This document shows, piece after piece, positions 40,642-49,083 of a DNA stretch of 64,000 nucleotides; position 1 is the stretch's first letter, and the number at the start of each line of letters is the position of its first letter. The stretch is taken from positions 372,001 through 436,000 of the forward strand of contig NZ_SJKB01000006.1 of the NCBI RefSeq assembly GCF_004331465.1, read 5' to 3'. The DNA is from Kribbella pittospori. Lineage in GTDB: Bacteria > Actinomycetota > Actinomycetes > Propionibacteriales > Kribbellaceae. The notes below the pieces were generated by a model, which did not search any database, was not told where the DNA came from, and was given only the letters and a program-made list of their open reading frames with translations. Made by a program: the position numbers and the translations under genes.

Positions 40642-42414
40642 TCAGCTCGGTGGGCGGGTAGTGGCGCTGGGCTTGTTCAGGCCTGGCGGCGTACTGGTGC
40701 CTGGAGGCGGCGGGGTCGTGCCGGGCTTGGGACCGCAGCGGATGTCGTCGGCCGCGTTGTACTTCGTGGTGAACGACTCGGTCTTCTGCCGTACGCCGTT
40801 CTTCGCGAAGTACCGGAAGATCGTGATGTCGAACCCGGCGGTCGGCGCCTGCGGCCGGCACTTGGGATCGGGGTTGTAGACCACCTTCGGGGCCCGCGGG
40901 TTCCGCTTCCCCGACTGGCCCGCGGTGATGTCCCAGACCTTGGTGCCCCAGATCTTCACCGTGATGCTGCCCGCGCTCCCCGGCGTCGACGCCTTGAAGA
41001 TCGTCTGCACCAGCACCCCGTGCCCGGAGTCGTTGAGGAACTTCAGGTCCACCGCCGGCCAGGCCACGGTCGCTTCCCGGCCGATCGGGTAGCGGCTGAT
41101 GTAGACGCTGTGCGCCTTGTGCTCGACATCCTTCAGCCCGGCGAAGAACGCCGCGTTGAAGGTGGTCGTGGCCGACTGCGACACGCCACCGCCGAGGTCG
41201 AGCACGAACTTCCCGCCGCTGATGATGTTGCCCTCGGTGAAGCCGTTCTCCTTGGTCCGCTCGCCGACGATCTTGTTCAGGCTGAACGTGTCGCCCGGCT
41301 TCACCAGCGTGCCGTTGATCTTGGCCGCCGCGGTGCCGATGTTCACGTTCCGGTACGGCGCGTGCGGGAAGGTGGTGGTGAACTGCCCCATCACTTCCTT
41401 GATCCCGAGCGCGGCAGCAGCCTCGGTGGTCACCTTCGCCTTGGTGTGGGTCAGCCCGACCGCGGCCCGCCGCTCCCCCTGCGGCTTCGGCAGCACCGCG
41501 AGGATCGCGGGTCCTACCTTGGCCCGGTCGACCACCATGCCGTCGACGGCCGGGACGACCTTCGGCGTGGTCCCGACGATCTGGACCGTGGCGTCCTTGG
41601 GCAGCGTCTCCAGCGTCTTGAACCGCTGCTGGAACAGCGGCTCGAGCATCTTCGTGTTCAGCGCCGGGGTGGCGTTGCCGTCCTTGACGGTCACCGTCAG
41701 CGCGGGCCCGAATTCCTTCGGCTGAAGCTCGGCCGACTTGTCGCCGACGGTCAGCCGGACCGGGCCGGACATGGCCGGTTCGGCGAAGTCCTTCAGTGCC
41801 TTGTCCATCGCGTCCGTGCCGGCCTGCGGCTTGGTCACGTTGACCGGAAGGTCGGCGGGCTTGTCACCAGCCGGGTAGGCGTCGACGAGTGCGTCCGCTG
41901 CCTTCGCGTTGTCCAGCTGGAGGCCCTCGGCGGGTGCGTGCTGGACCGGCGTGGCTTCCTTGAAGGTGATGGTGCCTTCGGTGGCCGGACGGTTCACCTG
42001 GGTGGCGAGCTTGTCGACGGCCGCTTTCAGCTTCGCGTCGTCCGCGGTGACCACCGGGTCGACCGCGTCACCACCGGTCAGGGCATTCCAGATGTGGCCG
42101 GGTGCCAGGCTGCGGCCCGCACCCGCGGCGTCGACGGTGGCGTCCAGGTCCAGGCTGAGACCGGCATCGGCCGGCTTCACCTCGAACTTCGACTGGCCGG
42201 CCTTCAGGGGCATCGGCTGGGCCAGGCGGTCCTTCAGCCCGGCCTCGAGCTTGGCCTTGGCATCGCCCTCGGACATCCCGCCGACCGGGATGCCGAGCAC
42301 CGTGGTGTCACCGGGAATCTTGTCTCCCGCGAACGCGAACGCCGCGCCGTAGCCCACTACGAGCACGCCAAGCCCAGCAGCGGCGATGATCCCCGCTAGC
42401 TGCTTCTTCCCCAC
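40642..42414 (-). CDS. VanW-family membrane-anchored wall protein with peptidoglycan-binding domains
   Basis: Protein of 590 residues. One N-terminal helix (LAGIIAAAGLGVLVVGYGAA) and an extracellular body. Two PG-binding_4-type (YoaR-like) modules occupy about residues 45-310 (VLGIPVGGMSEGDAKAKLEA starts the first). The VanW domain is at about 380-510 (NIGTAAAKINGTLVKPGDTF, SGGKFVLDLGGGVSQSATTT, YPIGREATVAWPAVDLKF). A Pro/Thr-rich tail ends the protein (PGTTPPPPGTSTPPG). The GTG at 42414 was chosen, with GGAGGA nine bases upstream; the frame is open to 42435. Function of VanW domains is unknown, probably wall-related. Confidence 0.93.
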   Translation of the reverse strand: MGKKQLAGIIAAAGLGVLVVGYGAAFAFAGDKIPGDTTVLGIPVGGMSEGDAKAKLEAGLKDRLAQPMPLKAGQSKFEVKPADAGLSLDLDATVDAAGAGRSLAPGHIWNALTGGDAVDPVVTADDAKLKAAVDKLATQVNRPATEGTITFKEATPVQHAPAEGLQLDNAKAADALVDAYPAGDKPADLPVNVTKPQAGTDAMDKALKDFAEPAMSGPVRLTVGDKSAELQPKEFGPALTVTVKDGNATPALNTKMLEPLFQQRFKTLETLPKDATVQIVGTTPKVVPAVDGMVVDRAKVGPAILAVLPKPQGERRAAVGLTHTKAKVTTEAAAALGIKEVMGQFTTTFPHAPYRNVNIGTAAAKINGTLVKPGDTFSLNKIVGERTKENGFTEGNIISGGKFVLDLGGGVSQSATTTFNAAFFAGLKDVEHKAHSVYISRYPIGREATVAWPAVDLKFLNDSGHGVLVQTIFKASTPGSAGSITVKIWGTKVWDITAGQSGKRNPRAPKVVYNPDPKCRPQAPTAGFDITIFRYFAKNGVRQKTESFTTKYNAADDIRCGPKPGTTPPPPGTSTPPGLNKPSATTRPPS

Positions 42415-42585
42415 CGGACAGAGTCCTCCACTCAAACCGTGTACAGGCCGCGTCCGCTCGGGACACGAGGGGACATCTTACGGGACGAATCAGGCCCGTT
42501 CTGCCGCCGGGGCGGGCCCGCCCTGGCCCGGGGTGGCCCGACATGCCCCGGCTTGCCCGTAGCCACGCGGCATGCGCGGTAGCGC

Positions 42586-43107
42586 TCAGGCTCCGGGCAG
42601 CTTCCGGTAGTGACTCGCATGGTAGATCAGCGCGCTCGGATCGGACGGCTCACCCAGACCGAGGCTCAGAACCTCGCCAACCACGATGGTGTGGTCGCCA
42701 CCGTCGTACGTCGCCCAGGTCCGGCACTCGATCCAGGACAGAGCCCCCTCCAGCACCGCGCAACCGGTCTTCGGGCCGGCCGACGTCGTGATCCCGTCGA
42801 ACTGGCTGTACAGCTCCCGGCCGGAGCGGGCGAACCGGTCCGCGATCGGCTGCTGATCCCCGGCCAGCACCGAGATGGCCCAATAGCCACAGTCCAGTAC
42901 GGCGGCGTGCATCCGGACACCCTTGTCGACACAGACCAGCACCAGTGGCGGGTCGAGCGACAGGGACGTGAACGCGTTGGCCGTCATCGCGTGCGCGACG
43001 CCGTCCTGGAGCGTGCTCATGATCGTGATGCCGGAGGCGAACCGGCCGAGCGCAGCACGGAAGTCGGCGGGCGCGACGCTCCCACTGGGCTCCGACGAGG
43101 ACACCAT
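42586..43107 (-). CDS. Flavin reductase family protein
   Basis: FMN-binding split-barrel protein of 173 residues. Seen: FRAALGRFASGITIMSTLQD at the N-terminus, then AMTANAFTSLSLDPPLVLVC, the flavin-site WAISVLAGDQQPIADRFARS, and a C-terminal DHTIVVGEVLSLGL. These match NAD(P)H:flavin reductases that serve two-component monooxygenases. No monooxygenase is adjacent, so the partner is unknown. ATG at 43107. Confidence 0.9.
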   Translation of the reverse strand: MVSSSEPSGSVAPADFRAALGRFASGITIMSTLQDGVAHAMTANAFTSLSLDPPLVLVCVDKGVRMHAAVLDCGYWAISVLAGDQQPIADRFARSGRELYSQFDGITTSAGPKTGCAVLEGALSWIECRTWATYDGGDHTIVVGEVLSLGLGEPSDPSALIYHASHYRKLPGA

Positions 43108-43147
43108 TGCAGACTATGCCCGCAGGAAGGTTGATGCCTCAACCGAG

Positions 43148-43173
43148 CGTGTGGGAACGGTCACGCCCACACG
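43148..43173 (-). terminator. Hairpin terminator after mshB
   Basis: CGTGTGGG (43148-43155) pairs with CCCACACG (43166-43173) around a 10-nt loop, just beyond the mshB stop at 43179. Confidence 0.55.
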
Positions 43174-43178
43174 TCTTC

Positions 43179-44090
43179 CTACAGCCCCGCGAACAGGTCG
43201 TGCTCGAGGCCGTCCGGGCCGGGTGCCGCGGTGCCCTTGACCAGCCGGTACGACTCCGACGCCCAGACCTGGTTGCCGTTGTTGTTGGACAGCGCGAAGA
43301 ACGGCCCGTCGACGGCGATCTGAGTGGCGTGCGCCTTCATCGCGTTCATCTTGCGATCCAGGAACTCGTCGCCGTCGATCACGCAGTCGATCAGCCGGTC
43401 CGGCGTGATCGGCGGACCCATCGGACCGTCCGGGTCCATGCCCTCGAACGTCGTCGTGTCCCCGGCCTCGCGCAGCCGGCGCAGGCTCTCGCGCATCCGC
43501 GACTCCGCCATCGCGATCCAGTAGATCTTCGCGATGTCCCAGGCCTCGCCGAGGTCCTCCCGGTACGACGGGGCGGCCGCCAGGGCAGCGGCGTACGTCG
43601 CGACGCGATGGGCCTTGATGTGGTCGGGGTGACCGTAGTTCCCGTACTCGTCGTACGTCACCAGGACCTGGGGGCGGACCTCGCGGATGACCGGGACCAG
43701 GTCGTCGGCCGCGGCGAGCAGGTCGGCCTGCCAGAAGCTGTCCTTGCGCGTCTCCAGCGGGACGGCGGCGTTGCCTTGGTCGTTGTAGATCATCCCGGTG
43801 TCGCGGTACTTCCCTGCGCTGCCGAGCCAGCGGTGGTCGGTGACGCCGAGCTCGGCCATCGCGGCGGCGAGTTCGCCGATCCGGTGCTCACCGAGCTGAT
43901 CGGTCTGGTCGGCGGCCAGGTGTTCGAGGTCCGGGACGAGCACCTCACCCTCTTCACCGAGCGTGCAGGTGATCAGCGTGACAGCGGCTCCCTCGGCCAC
44001 ATAACGCGCCATCGTCACGCCGTTGTTGATGGTCTCGTCGTCCGGGTGGGCGTGCACCAGCAGCAGCCGGCGGTCAGGTAGCTCACTCAT
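43179..44090 (-). CDS. mshB: N-acetyl-1-D-myo-inositol-2-amino-2-deoxy-alpha-D-glucopyranoside deacetylase (mycothiol synthesis)
   Basis: Zinc deacetylase of 303 residues making GlcN-inositol, the second step of mycothiol synthesis. The AHPDDE motif at residues about 14-19 supplies two zinc ligands and the catalytic Asp; GHPDHIKAHRVATYA holds the third zinc His. The internal GSAGKYRDTGMIYN and the C-terminal VWASESYRLVKG match MshB more than the related Mca amidase, though separation of the two by eye is not absolute. Length fits MshB. ATG at 44090; the open frame continues upstream without conservation. Confidence 0.88.
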   Translation of the reverse strand: MSELPDRRLLLVHAHPDDETINNGVTMARYVAEGAAVTLITCTLGEEGEVLVPDLEHLAADQTDQLGEHRIGELAAAMAELGVTDHRWLGSAGKYRDTGMIYNDQGNAAVPLETRKDSFWQADLLAAADDLVPVIREVRPQVLVTYDEYGNYGHPDHIKAHRVATYAAALAAAPSYREDLGEAWDIAKIYWIAMAESRMRESLRRLREAGDTTTFEGMDPDGPMGPPITPDRLIDCVIDGDEFLDRKMNAMKAHATQIAVDGPFFALSNNNGNQVWASESYRLVKGTAAPGPDGLEHDLFAGL

Positions 44091-44168
44091 GCCGAAAAGC
44101 CTACGTCGGCCCGCCGACAGGTTTTCCGGCTCGCGTCGGAGACCGTCGCGGCCCGGCGACGACCTTGG

Positions 44169-44221
44169 TCGCGGCCCGGGCGCTGCGCCTGGTTGAGGCC
44201 CGGGCATCACCCGGGCCGCGA
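44169..44221. repeat. Inverted repeat with 12-bp GC-only arms
   Basis: TCGCGGCCCGGG (44169-44180) pairs with CCCGGGCCGCGA (44210-44221) around 29 nt. It lies between mshB and the LuxR-like gene, with another hairpin 70 bp on. No gene is visible in 44091-44319. Confidence 0.7.
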
Positions 44222-44289
44222 CGGGTCCGGCGCTGCACACAGGGGGGTCAGCGGCTGAAAGGGTGGTCAGCCGGGTCCGCAGCGCCGGT

Positions 44290-44316
44290 CTTCCCCGGAC
44301 CCGAAGCCCGGGGAAG
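44290..44316 (-). terminator. Hairpin terminator after the LuxR-like gene
   Basis: CTTCCCCGG (44290-44298) pairs with CCGGGGAAG (44308-44316), immediately beyond the stop at 44320 on the minus strand. Confidence 0.6.
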
Positions 44317-44319
44317 GGA

Positions 44320-44616
44320 TCAGCCGAACCGGCGGACGAGCAGACAGCCGGCCTGGAAGCGGGACCTGGCACCGAGACCTGCGATCAGCGCGCTGATCTC
44401 GGCCCGGACGGTCCGCAGCGAGAGGCCCAGTTCCCGGGCGATCGCCGCGTCCTTGGCGCCGGTGGACATCATCCGGCCGATCGCCACCTGGCGACTGGTC
44501 AGCTCCTTCACCGCCGCGGGGGTACGACGCCGCGATCCCAGCTCGTACACCTCGCAGACGAGCTCCGGCGCGATGTCCTCCCGCCGCAGGGCGGGAACGG
44601 CCTGGTACACCGACAT
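44320..44616 (-). CDS. Small stand-alone LuxR-type helix-turn-helix protein
   Basis: Protein of 98 residues in which the C-terminal 60 form a LuxR/GerE helix-turn-helix: LTSRQVAIGRMMSTGAKDAA, IARELGLSLRTVRAEISALI, ending in LGARSRFQAGCLLVRRFG, the style seen at the end of large actinobacterial LuxR regulators. No sensor or receiver domain is present. The ATG at 44616 has a strong GGAGGAG seven bases upstream; the frame remains open to an ATG at 44703, whose extra residues resemble nothing. It is either a minimal regulator or the surviving end of a longer one. Confidence 0.7.
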   Translation of the reverse strand: MSVYQAVPALRREDIAPELVCEVYELGSRRRTPAAVKELTSRQVAIGRMMSTGAKDAAIARELGLSLRTVRAEISALIAGLGARSRFQAGCLLVRRFG

Positions 44617-44767
44617 GCCTGTACTCCTCCCCAGTAAGTAACGGTCACGATTCTCCGGCCGGTCCAGACCGCTCACCAGGTACAACCCATACAGTTGACC
44701 CATACAAACCGCGACCGTCGCGTCAGGAAGGCCCGAGCAGGCCGGGTGAGGGTGTGATGTCTGCCAC

Positions 44768-45136
44768 TCAGAGCAGTTCGCGGAGCCGCCGGACGAAGGG
44801 CCGGTCCGGGATCAGCCAGTCCGCCTCGTCCAGTTCGGCCGGGGCGAACCACCGGAGCTCGGCGTGCTCCCGCAGTACGGGGTCGCCGGCAACGATCGAC
44901 GCTCGGTAGACGTGCAGCCGGTACCGCTCGGAGATGTCCACCGCCGGACCGAGCGACTCGCCGACCTTGATCTCCAGGTCGAGCTCCTCACGGATCTCCC
45001 GAACCGCCGCCTGCTCCTCGGTCTCCCCCGGCTCGACCTTGCCGCCGGGGAACTCCCAGCCACCGTCGGGATCGGGCCGGTACGCCGCCAGCACCCGGCC
45101 GCGTTTGACGACGGCGACTCCAACCACGATCTGCAC
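44768..45136 (-). CDS. NUDIX (deoxy)nucleoside triphosphate pyrophosphohydrolase, MutT-like
   Basis: Hydrolase of 122 residues. The complete NUDIX box GGKVEPGETEEQAAVREIRE plus ELDLEI starts at residue 31 after a typical VVKRGRVLAAYRPDPDGGWE. The form and length match MutT/8-oxo-dGTP diphosphatase-type proteins used in nucleotide pool cleaning. The GTG at 45136 begins at the conserved QIVVGVAVV; the frame runs on upstream without conservation. It faces the hypothetical gene at 45197 head to head. Confidence 0.88.
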   Translation of the reverse strand: MQIVVGVAVVKRGRVLAAYRPDPDGGWEFPGGKVEPGETEEQAAVREIREELDLEIKVGESLGPAVDISERYRLHVYRASIVAGDPVLREHAELRWFAPAELDEADWLIPDRPFVRRLRELL

Positions 45137-45196
45137 GGGGCGACTCTGCCAGATATACAAGGAAAACTGTCCCCGGCCTCCGGCAGGATGACCTGC

Positions 45197-45823
45197 ATGC
45201 CGTTGCAGAACAGGGTTTTGCCGACCCAGGAGATCGTTGCCGACGCCGGCCGCGGCCTGCTGATGGGCAACCGCGGCACGCTGCACAGCCCCGACCGCCG
45301 CCTGGGGACGACGCGCTGGCGCTCCAAGGCCTGGATCTGCTGCGTCCTTGACTGGAAAGGGGTTCGGCGCGATCCGATGCCGCCGGGGCGCTGGACCGCA
45401 CTGTTCTTCTTCGACGAGGCGGTCGCACTGGCGGCCGGCCATCGCCCGTGTCATTACTGCCGCCGCAGGGACTTTCTGCTGTACGCCGGCGCCTGGGCGG
45501 CCGGCCGAGGTCTCGACGAGCGCCCGCGCGCCGCGGCGATGGACGCTCAACTGCATCTCGAACGCGTCGAACCACGCACCCGACGACAACGCACGACCGT
45601 CCAGGACCTCGGCGAACTCCCTGACGGAGCGATGATCCGGTACGACGGCCGCCCGGCGCTCGTGCTCGGCCACCAGGTGCTGCCCTGGTCCTGGGACGGG
45701 TACGGCGAGGCCCGCCGGCCGCCAGGACTGCGTGAGGTCGAGGTGCTCACCCCACCGGCGAATCTCGTTGTACTGAAGGCCGGATTCGCTCCATTACTCC
45801 ACCCGACGGCGGTCGGCAACTGA
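45197..45823 (+). CDS. Conserved hypothetical protein with a CHYC motif
   Basis: Protein of 208 residues of a conserved but uncharacterised type, as I recall with relatives also outside actinobacteria. Visible features: N-terminal MPLQNRVLPTQEIVADAGRG and LLMGNRGTLH, then RWRSKAWICCVLDWKGVRR, RWTALFFFDEAVALAAGHRP followed by CHYCRRRDF, the last looking like part of a metal site. The C-terminal 70 residues are a small beta-rich region (YDGRPALVLGHQVLPWSWDG). No enzymatic motif is recognised. Start uncertain between ATGs at 45188 and 45197. Confidence 0.7.
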   Translation: MPLQNRVLPTQEIVADAGRGLLMGNRGTLHSPDRRLGTTRWRSKAWICCVLDWKGVRRDPMPPGRWTALFFFDEAVALAAGHRPCHYCRRRDFLLYAGAWAAGRGLDERPRAAAMDAQLHLERVEPRTRRQRTTVQDLGELPDGAMIRYDGRPALVLGHQVLPWSWDGYGEARRPPGLREVEVLTPPANLVVLKAGFAPLLHPTAVGN

Positions 45824-45930
45824 GGTAACCCTAACCGGAAACACGCCGTACCGAGGAGTCTTCCGTTGAGCGCTCCGCAGAGGCAAAGTGTGCCCATACT
45901 GACAGCCACAAGACAACTACTGGAGTCGGC

Positions 45931-46224
45931 ATGGGTGAAGGCAACAGCGGCGTTGCCGCAGTCGTCCGCGCGCTCGAGGCACTACACACGTCCGTCGGCA
46001 AACTCAGTCAGGAGTACGGTGACACTCTCGGCATCCGCCGGTTGGTGTCGGATGTGGCCCGGCTGAACGACGACTTGGCTGAGCTCGGCCCTCCCGACCC
46101 CCGTCACAGACCCGGACCCGTTCCGGAGGAACTCGAGGAGATTCCCGACGTGGAGTATGACGCGTCCATGTGGACAGACGCGGAGCACGAAGGCTTCGGC
46201 GCGCCCGACAGGCACGCCCCGTGA
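45931..46224 (+). CDS. Small acidic hypothetical protein upstream of the sdh genes
   Basis: Protein of 97 residues, unrecognised. It begins with a heptad-like helix (VAAVVRALEALHTSVGKLSQ, then IRRLVSDVARLNDDLAEL) and ends with an acidic, proline-rich tail (EELEEIPDVEYDASMWTDAE). ATG at 45931 with GGAG upstream. The stop TGA is the first three bases of an 82-nt element that ends at the start of the sdh membrane subunit, so it may be the first gene of the sdh operon. Confidence 0.6.
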   Translation: MGEGNSGVAAVVRALEALHTSVGKLSQEYGDTLGIRRLVSDVARLNDDLAELGPPDPRHRPGPVPEELEEIPDVEYDASMWTDAEHEGFGAPDRHAP

Positions 46225-46303
46225 CCGAGCGCAGCGAGGAAACCAATAAGCAGAGCGGCAATTCGCCAGCAGAATCGCCCGCAGCGAAGCGAGGACGATT
46301 CTG
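46222..46303 (+). repeat. Intercistronic element, copy 1 (before sdhC)
   Basis: Begins TGACCGAGCGCAGCGAGG, whose TGA is the stop of the upstream gene, and ends GCAGCGAAGCGAGGAC-GATTCTG directly before the ATG at 46304, so its last part serves as ribosome site (CGAGGAC). A second copy lies between sdhA and sdhB. The two share both ends and an AAGCAnAG block; the middles differ. Confidence 0.75.
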
Positions 46304-47107
46304 ATGGCGGCGACGGGAGTAGACAGCCCCGGTCGCGCACAGATCGGGCTCAAGACCGCAAGAACAGACCGCTGGTGGCTGGCACCGCTGCGCATCGGCG
46401 TGGTCCTGGCCTTCTTCGTGATCTACGCGACGGTCCGGATCTTCATGAACAAGTGGTACTGGGTCGACGCCTACCACTACCTCACGCCGCTGTATTCGCC
46501 GTGCGTGACCAGCAGTTGCGTCGAAGGCTCCAGCCACCTCGGCACCTGGTTCGGCAACTTCCCGCGCTTCCTGCCGTTCAGCCTGATCACGTTCGTGATC
46601 CTGGCCGGCTTCCGCGGCACCTGTTACTACTACCGCAAGGCGGGCTACCGGTCGCTGTTCTTCGCACCGGCCGCGTGCGCGGTCCCGGAGCCGCACAAGA
46701 GCTACACCGGTGAGAGCAAGTTCCCGCTGGTGACGCTGAACCTGCACCGCTACTTCTTCTACGGCGCACTGGTCTTCGGTCTGCTGAACATCTACGACGG
46801 CATCCAGGCCTTCCACGGCAAGGACGGCGGCTTCGGCATCGGCCTCGGCACGCTGATCATCTGGATCAACCTGGTCGCGCTGTGGCTGTACACGCTGTCG
46901 TGCCACGCCTGCCGGCACATCGTCGGCGGCCGGCTGAAGAACTTCTCCAAGCACCCGCTGCGCTACCGGTACTGGACCTTCGTGTCCAAGCTGAACCCCA
47001 GGCACGGCACGTTCGCGATGACGTCGCTGTTCACCGTGATCTTCACCGACGCCTACATCATGGCGTTGTCGGCCGGCTGGTTCTCCGATCTGCGCTTCAT
47101 CAACTGA
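46304..47107 (+). CDS. sdhC: Succinate dehydrogenase membrane anchor subunit (Sdh1 type)
   Basis: Membrane subunit of 267 residues matching the single large anchor of the actinobacterial Sdh1 complex (Rv0249c type) rather than paired small SdhC and SdhD proteins. Five hydrophobic segments are visible (IGVVLAFFVIYATVRIFM, FLPFSLITFVILAGF, FFYGALVFGLLNIYDGI, GTLIIWINLVALWLYTL, TSLFTVIFTDAYIMALSA). Several His, including TLNLHRYFFYG and SCHACRHIVGG, could bind heme. Passes electrons to quinone. 22 bp before sdhA. Confidence 0.9.
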   Translation: MAATGVDSPGRAQIGLKTARTDRWWLAPLRIGVVLAFFVIYATVRIFMNKWYWVDAYHYLTPLYSPCVTSSCVEGSSHLGTWFGNFPRFLPFSLITFVILAGFRGTCYYYRKAGYRSLFFAPAACAVPEPHKSYTGESKFPLVTLNLHRYFFYGALVFGLLNIYDGIQAFHGKDGGFGIGLGTLIIWINLVALWLYTLSCHACRHIVGGRLKNFSKHPLRYRYWTFVSKLNPRHGTFAMTSLFTVIFTDAYIMALSAGWFSDLRFIN

Positions 47108-47129
47108 CCTACGGGATCTCTGACTTCTC

Positions 47130-49007
47130 ATGACTGAGCTGGAACGACACACCTACGACGTCGTCGTGATCGGGGCCGGCGGCGCCGGCCTGCGGGCGGC
47201 GATCGAGGCCCGCGAGCAGGGCAAGCGCACCGCGATCGTGTGCAAGTCGCTGTTCGGCAAGGCGCACACCGTGATGGCCGAGGGCGGCTGCGCGGCGGCG
47301 ATGGGCAACGCGAACTCCAACGACAACTGGCAGGTCCACTACCGCGACACGATGCGTGGCGGCAAGTTCCTGAACAATTGGCGGATGGCCGAACTGCACG
47401 CGCAGGAAGCCCCCGACCGGGTCTGGGAACTGGAGACGTACGGCGCGCTGTTCGACCGCACGCCGGACGGCCGGATCAGCCAGCGCAACTTCGGCGGCCA
47501 CACCTACCCGCGGCTCGCGCACGTCGGCGACCGCACCGGTCTGGAGCTGATCCGCACCCTGCAGCAGAAGATCGTCTCGCTGCAGCAGGAAGACTTCGAG
47601 GCCACCGGCGACTACGAGGCCAACCTCAAGGTGTACGCCGAGTGCACCGTGACCGAGTTGCTGAAGGACGGCGACGCGATCTCCGGTGCCTTCGGCTACT
47701 GGCGCGAGTCGGGCCGGTTCATCCTGTTCGACACGCCCGCGGTGGTGCTGGCGACCGGCGGTGTCGGCAAGTCCTTCAAGGTCACCTCGAACTCCTGGGA
47801 GTACACCGGTGACGGGCACGCGCTGGCGATGCGCGCCGGCGCGACGTTGATCAACATGGAGTTCATCCAGTTCCACCCGACCGGCATGGTCTGGCCGCCG
47901 TCGGTGAAGGGGATCCTGGTCACGGAGTCGGTCCGCGGTGACGGCGGCGTACTGAAGAACTCCGAGGGCAAGCGGTTCATGTTCGAGTACGTGCCGGACG
48001 TGTTCCGGGCGCAGTACGCGGAGACCGAGGACGAGGCGGACCGCTGGTACAAGGACCCGGACAACAACCGGCGGCCACCGGAGTTGCTGCCCCGCGACGA
48101 GGTCGCCCGGGCGATCAACTCCGAGGTCAAGGAGGGCCGCGGTACGCCGCACGGCGGTGTCTTCCTGGACGTGTCGTCGCGGCTCCCGGCCGAGGAGATC
48201 ACTCGCCGGCTGCCGTCGATGCACCACCAGTTCAAGGAGCTGGCCGACGTCGACATCACCGCGGAGCCGATGGAGGTCGGCCCGACCTGTCACTACGTGA
48301 TGGGTGGCGTCGAGGTCGACCCGGACACCGCGTCCTCGACGGTCCCGGGCCTGTTCGCGGCCGGTGAGGTTGCCGGTGGCATGCACGGGTCGAACCGGCT
48401 GGGCGGCAACTCGCTGTCCGACCTGCTCGTCTTCGGGCGGCGCGCGGGCATGGGTGCGGCGGTGTACGTCGACTCGCTGCAGGAGCGGCCGAAGATCGAC
48501 GAGGCGGACGTCGACGCCGCGGCGACCGAGGCGCTGGCGCCGTTCGAGCTCGAGGGCGGCGAGAACCCGTACTCGATCCACCAGGAACTGCAGCAGTCGA
48601 TGAACGACCTGGTCGGCATCATCCGCAAGGAAGAGGAGATGGAGCAGGCGCTCGGCCGGCTGGCCGAGTTCCGCGGCCGGATCGCGAAGATGACGGTGGA
48701 GGGCCACCGCCAGTTCAACCCCGGCTGGCACCTGGCGCTCGACCTGCGCAACATGCTGACGGTGTCCGAGTGCGTGGCCAAGGCCGCGCTGCGGCGGCAG
48801 GAGTCGCGTGGCGGTCACACCCGCGACGACTACCCGGGCATGAACGCCGAGTGGCGCAAGAAGCTGCTGGTCTGCGCACTCGACGCCGACGGCGGCGTGA
48901 ACGTGACCGAGGAGCAGCAGATCCCGATGCGCGAGGACCTGCTCGAACTGTTCGAGCTCGACGAGCTGAAGAAGTACCTGACGGATGAGGAGCTGCCGGC
49001 CAAATGA
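47130..49007 (+). CDS. sdhA: Succinate dehydrogenase flavoprotein subunit
   Basis: FAD subunit of 625 residues oxidising succinate to fumarate. Seen: VVIGAGGAGLRAAIEAREQG (FAD Rossmann loop), KAHTVMAEGGCAAAMG with the His that binds FAD covalently in the family, GGHTYPR and EFIQFHPTGM in the active site, SVRGDGGVLKNSEGKRF, HYVMGGVEVDPDT, and GSNRLGGNSLSDLLVFGRRA. The C-terminal domain follows. Its TGA is the start of a second intercistronic element. Confidence 0.96.
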   Translation: MTELERHTYDVVVIGAGGAGLRAAIEAREQGKRTAIVCKSLFGKAHTVMAEGGCAAAMGNANSNDNWQVHYRDTMRGGKFLNNWRMAELHAQEAPDRVWELETYGALFDRTPDGRISQRNFGGHTYPRLAHVGDRTGLELIRTLQQKIVSLQQEDFEATGDYEANLKVYAECTVTELLKDGDAISGAFGYWRESGRFILFDTPAVVLATGGVGKSFKVTSNSWEYTGDGHALAMRAGATLINMEFIQFHPTGMVWPPSVKGILVTESVRGDGGVLKNSEGKRFMFEYVPDVFRAQYAETEDEADRWYKDPDNNRRPPELLPRDEVARAINSEVKEGRGTPHGGVFLDVSSRLPAEEITRRLPSMHHQFKELADVDITAEPMEVGPTCHYVMGGVEVDPDTASSTVPGLFAAGEVAGGMHGSNRLGGNSLSDLLVFGRRAGMGAAVYVDSLQERPKIDEADVDAAATEALAPFELEGGENPYSIHQELQQSMNDLVGIIRKEEEMEQALGRLAEFRGRIAKMTVEGHRQFNPGWHLALDLRNMLTVSECVAKAALRRQESRGGHTRDDYPGMNAEWRKKLLVCALDADGGVNVTEEQQIPMREDLLELFELDELKKYLTDEELPAK

Positions 49008-49083
49008 CCGAGCGGAGCGAGGGCATCAAAAAGCACAGGGTGTCTCGTGCCTCGTCGGCGCCCGGAGCGAAGCGAGGACGTCG
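49005..49083 (+). repeat. Intercistronic element, copy 2 (sdhA-sdhB)
   Basis: Starts with the sdhA stop (TGACCGAGCGGAGCGAGG) and ends GGAGCGAAGCGAGGACGTCG directly before the sdhB ATG at 49084. Same end sequences and similar length (79 nt) as the element at 46222-46303. Confidence 0.75.
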
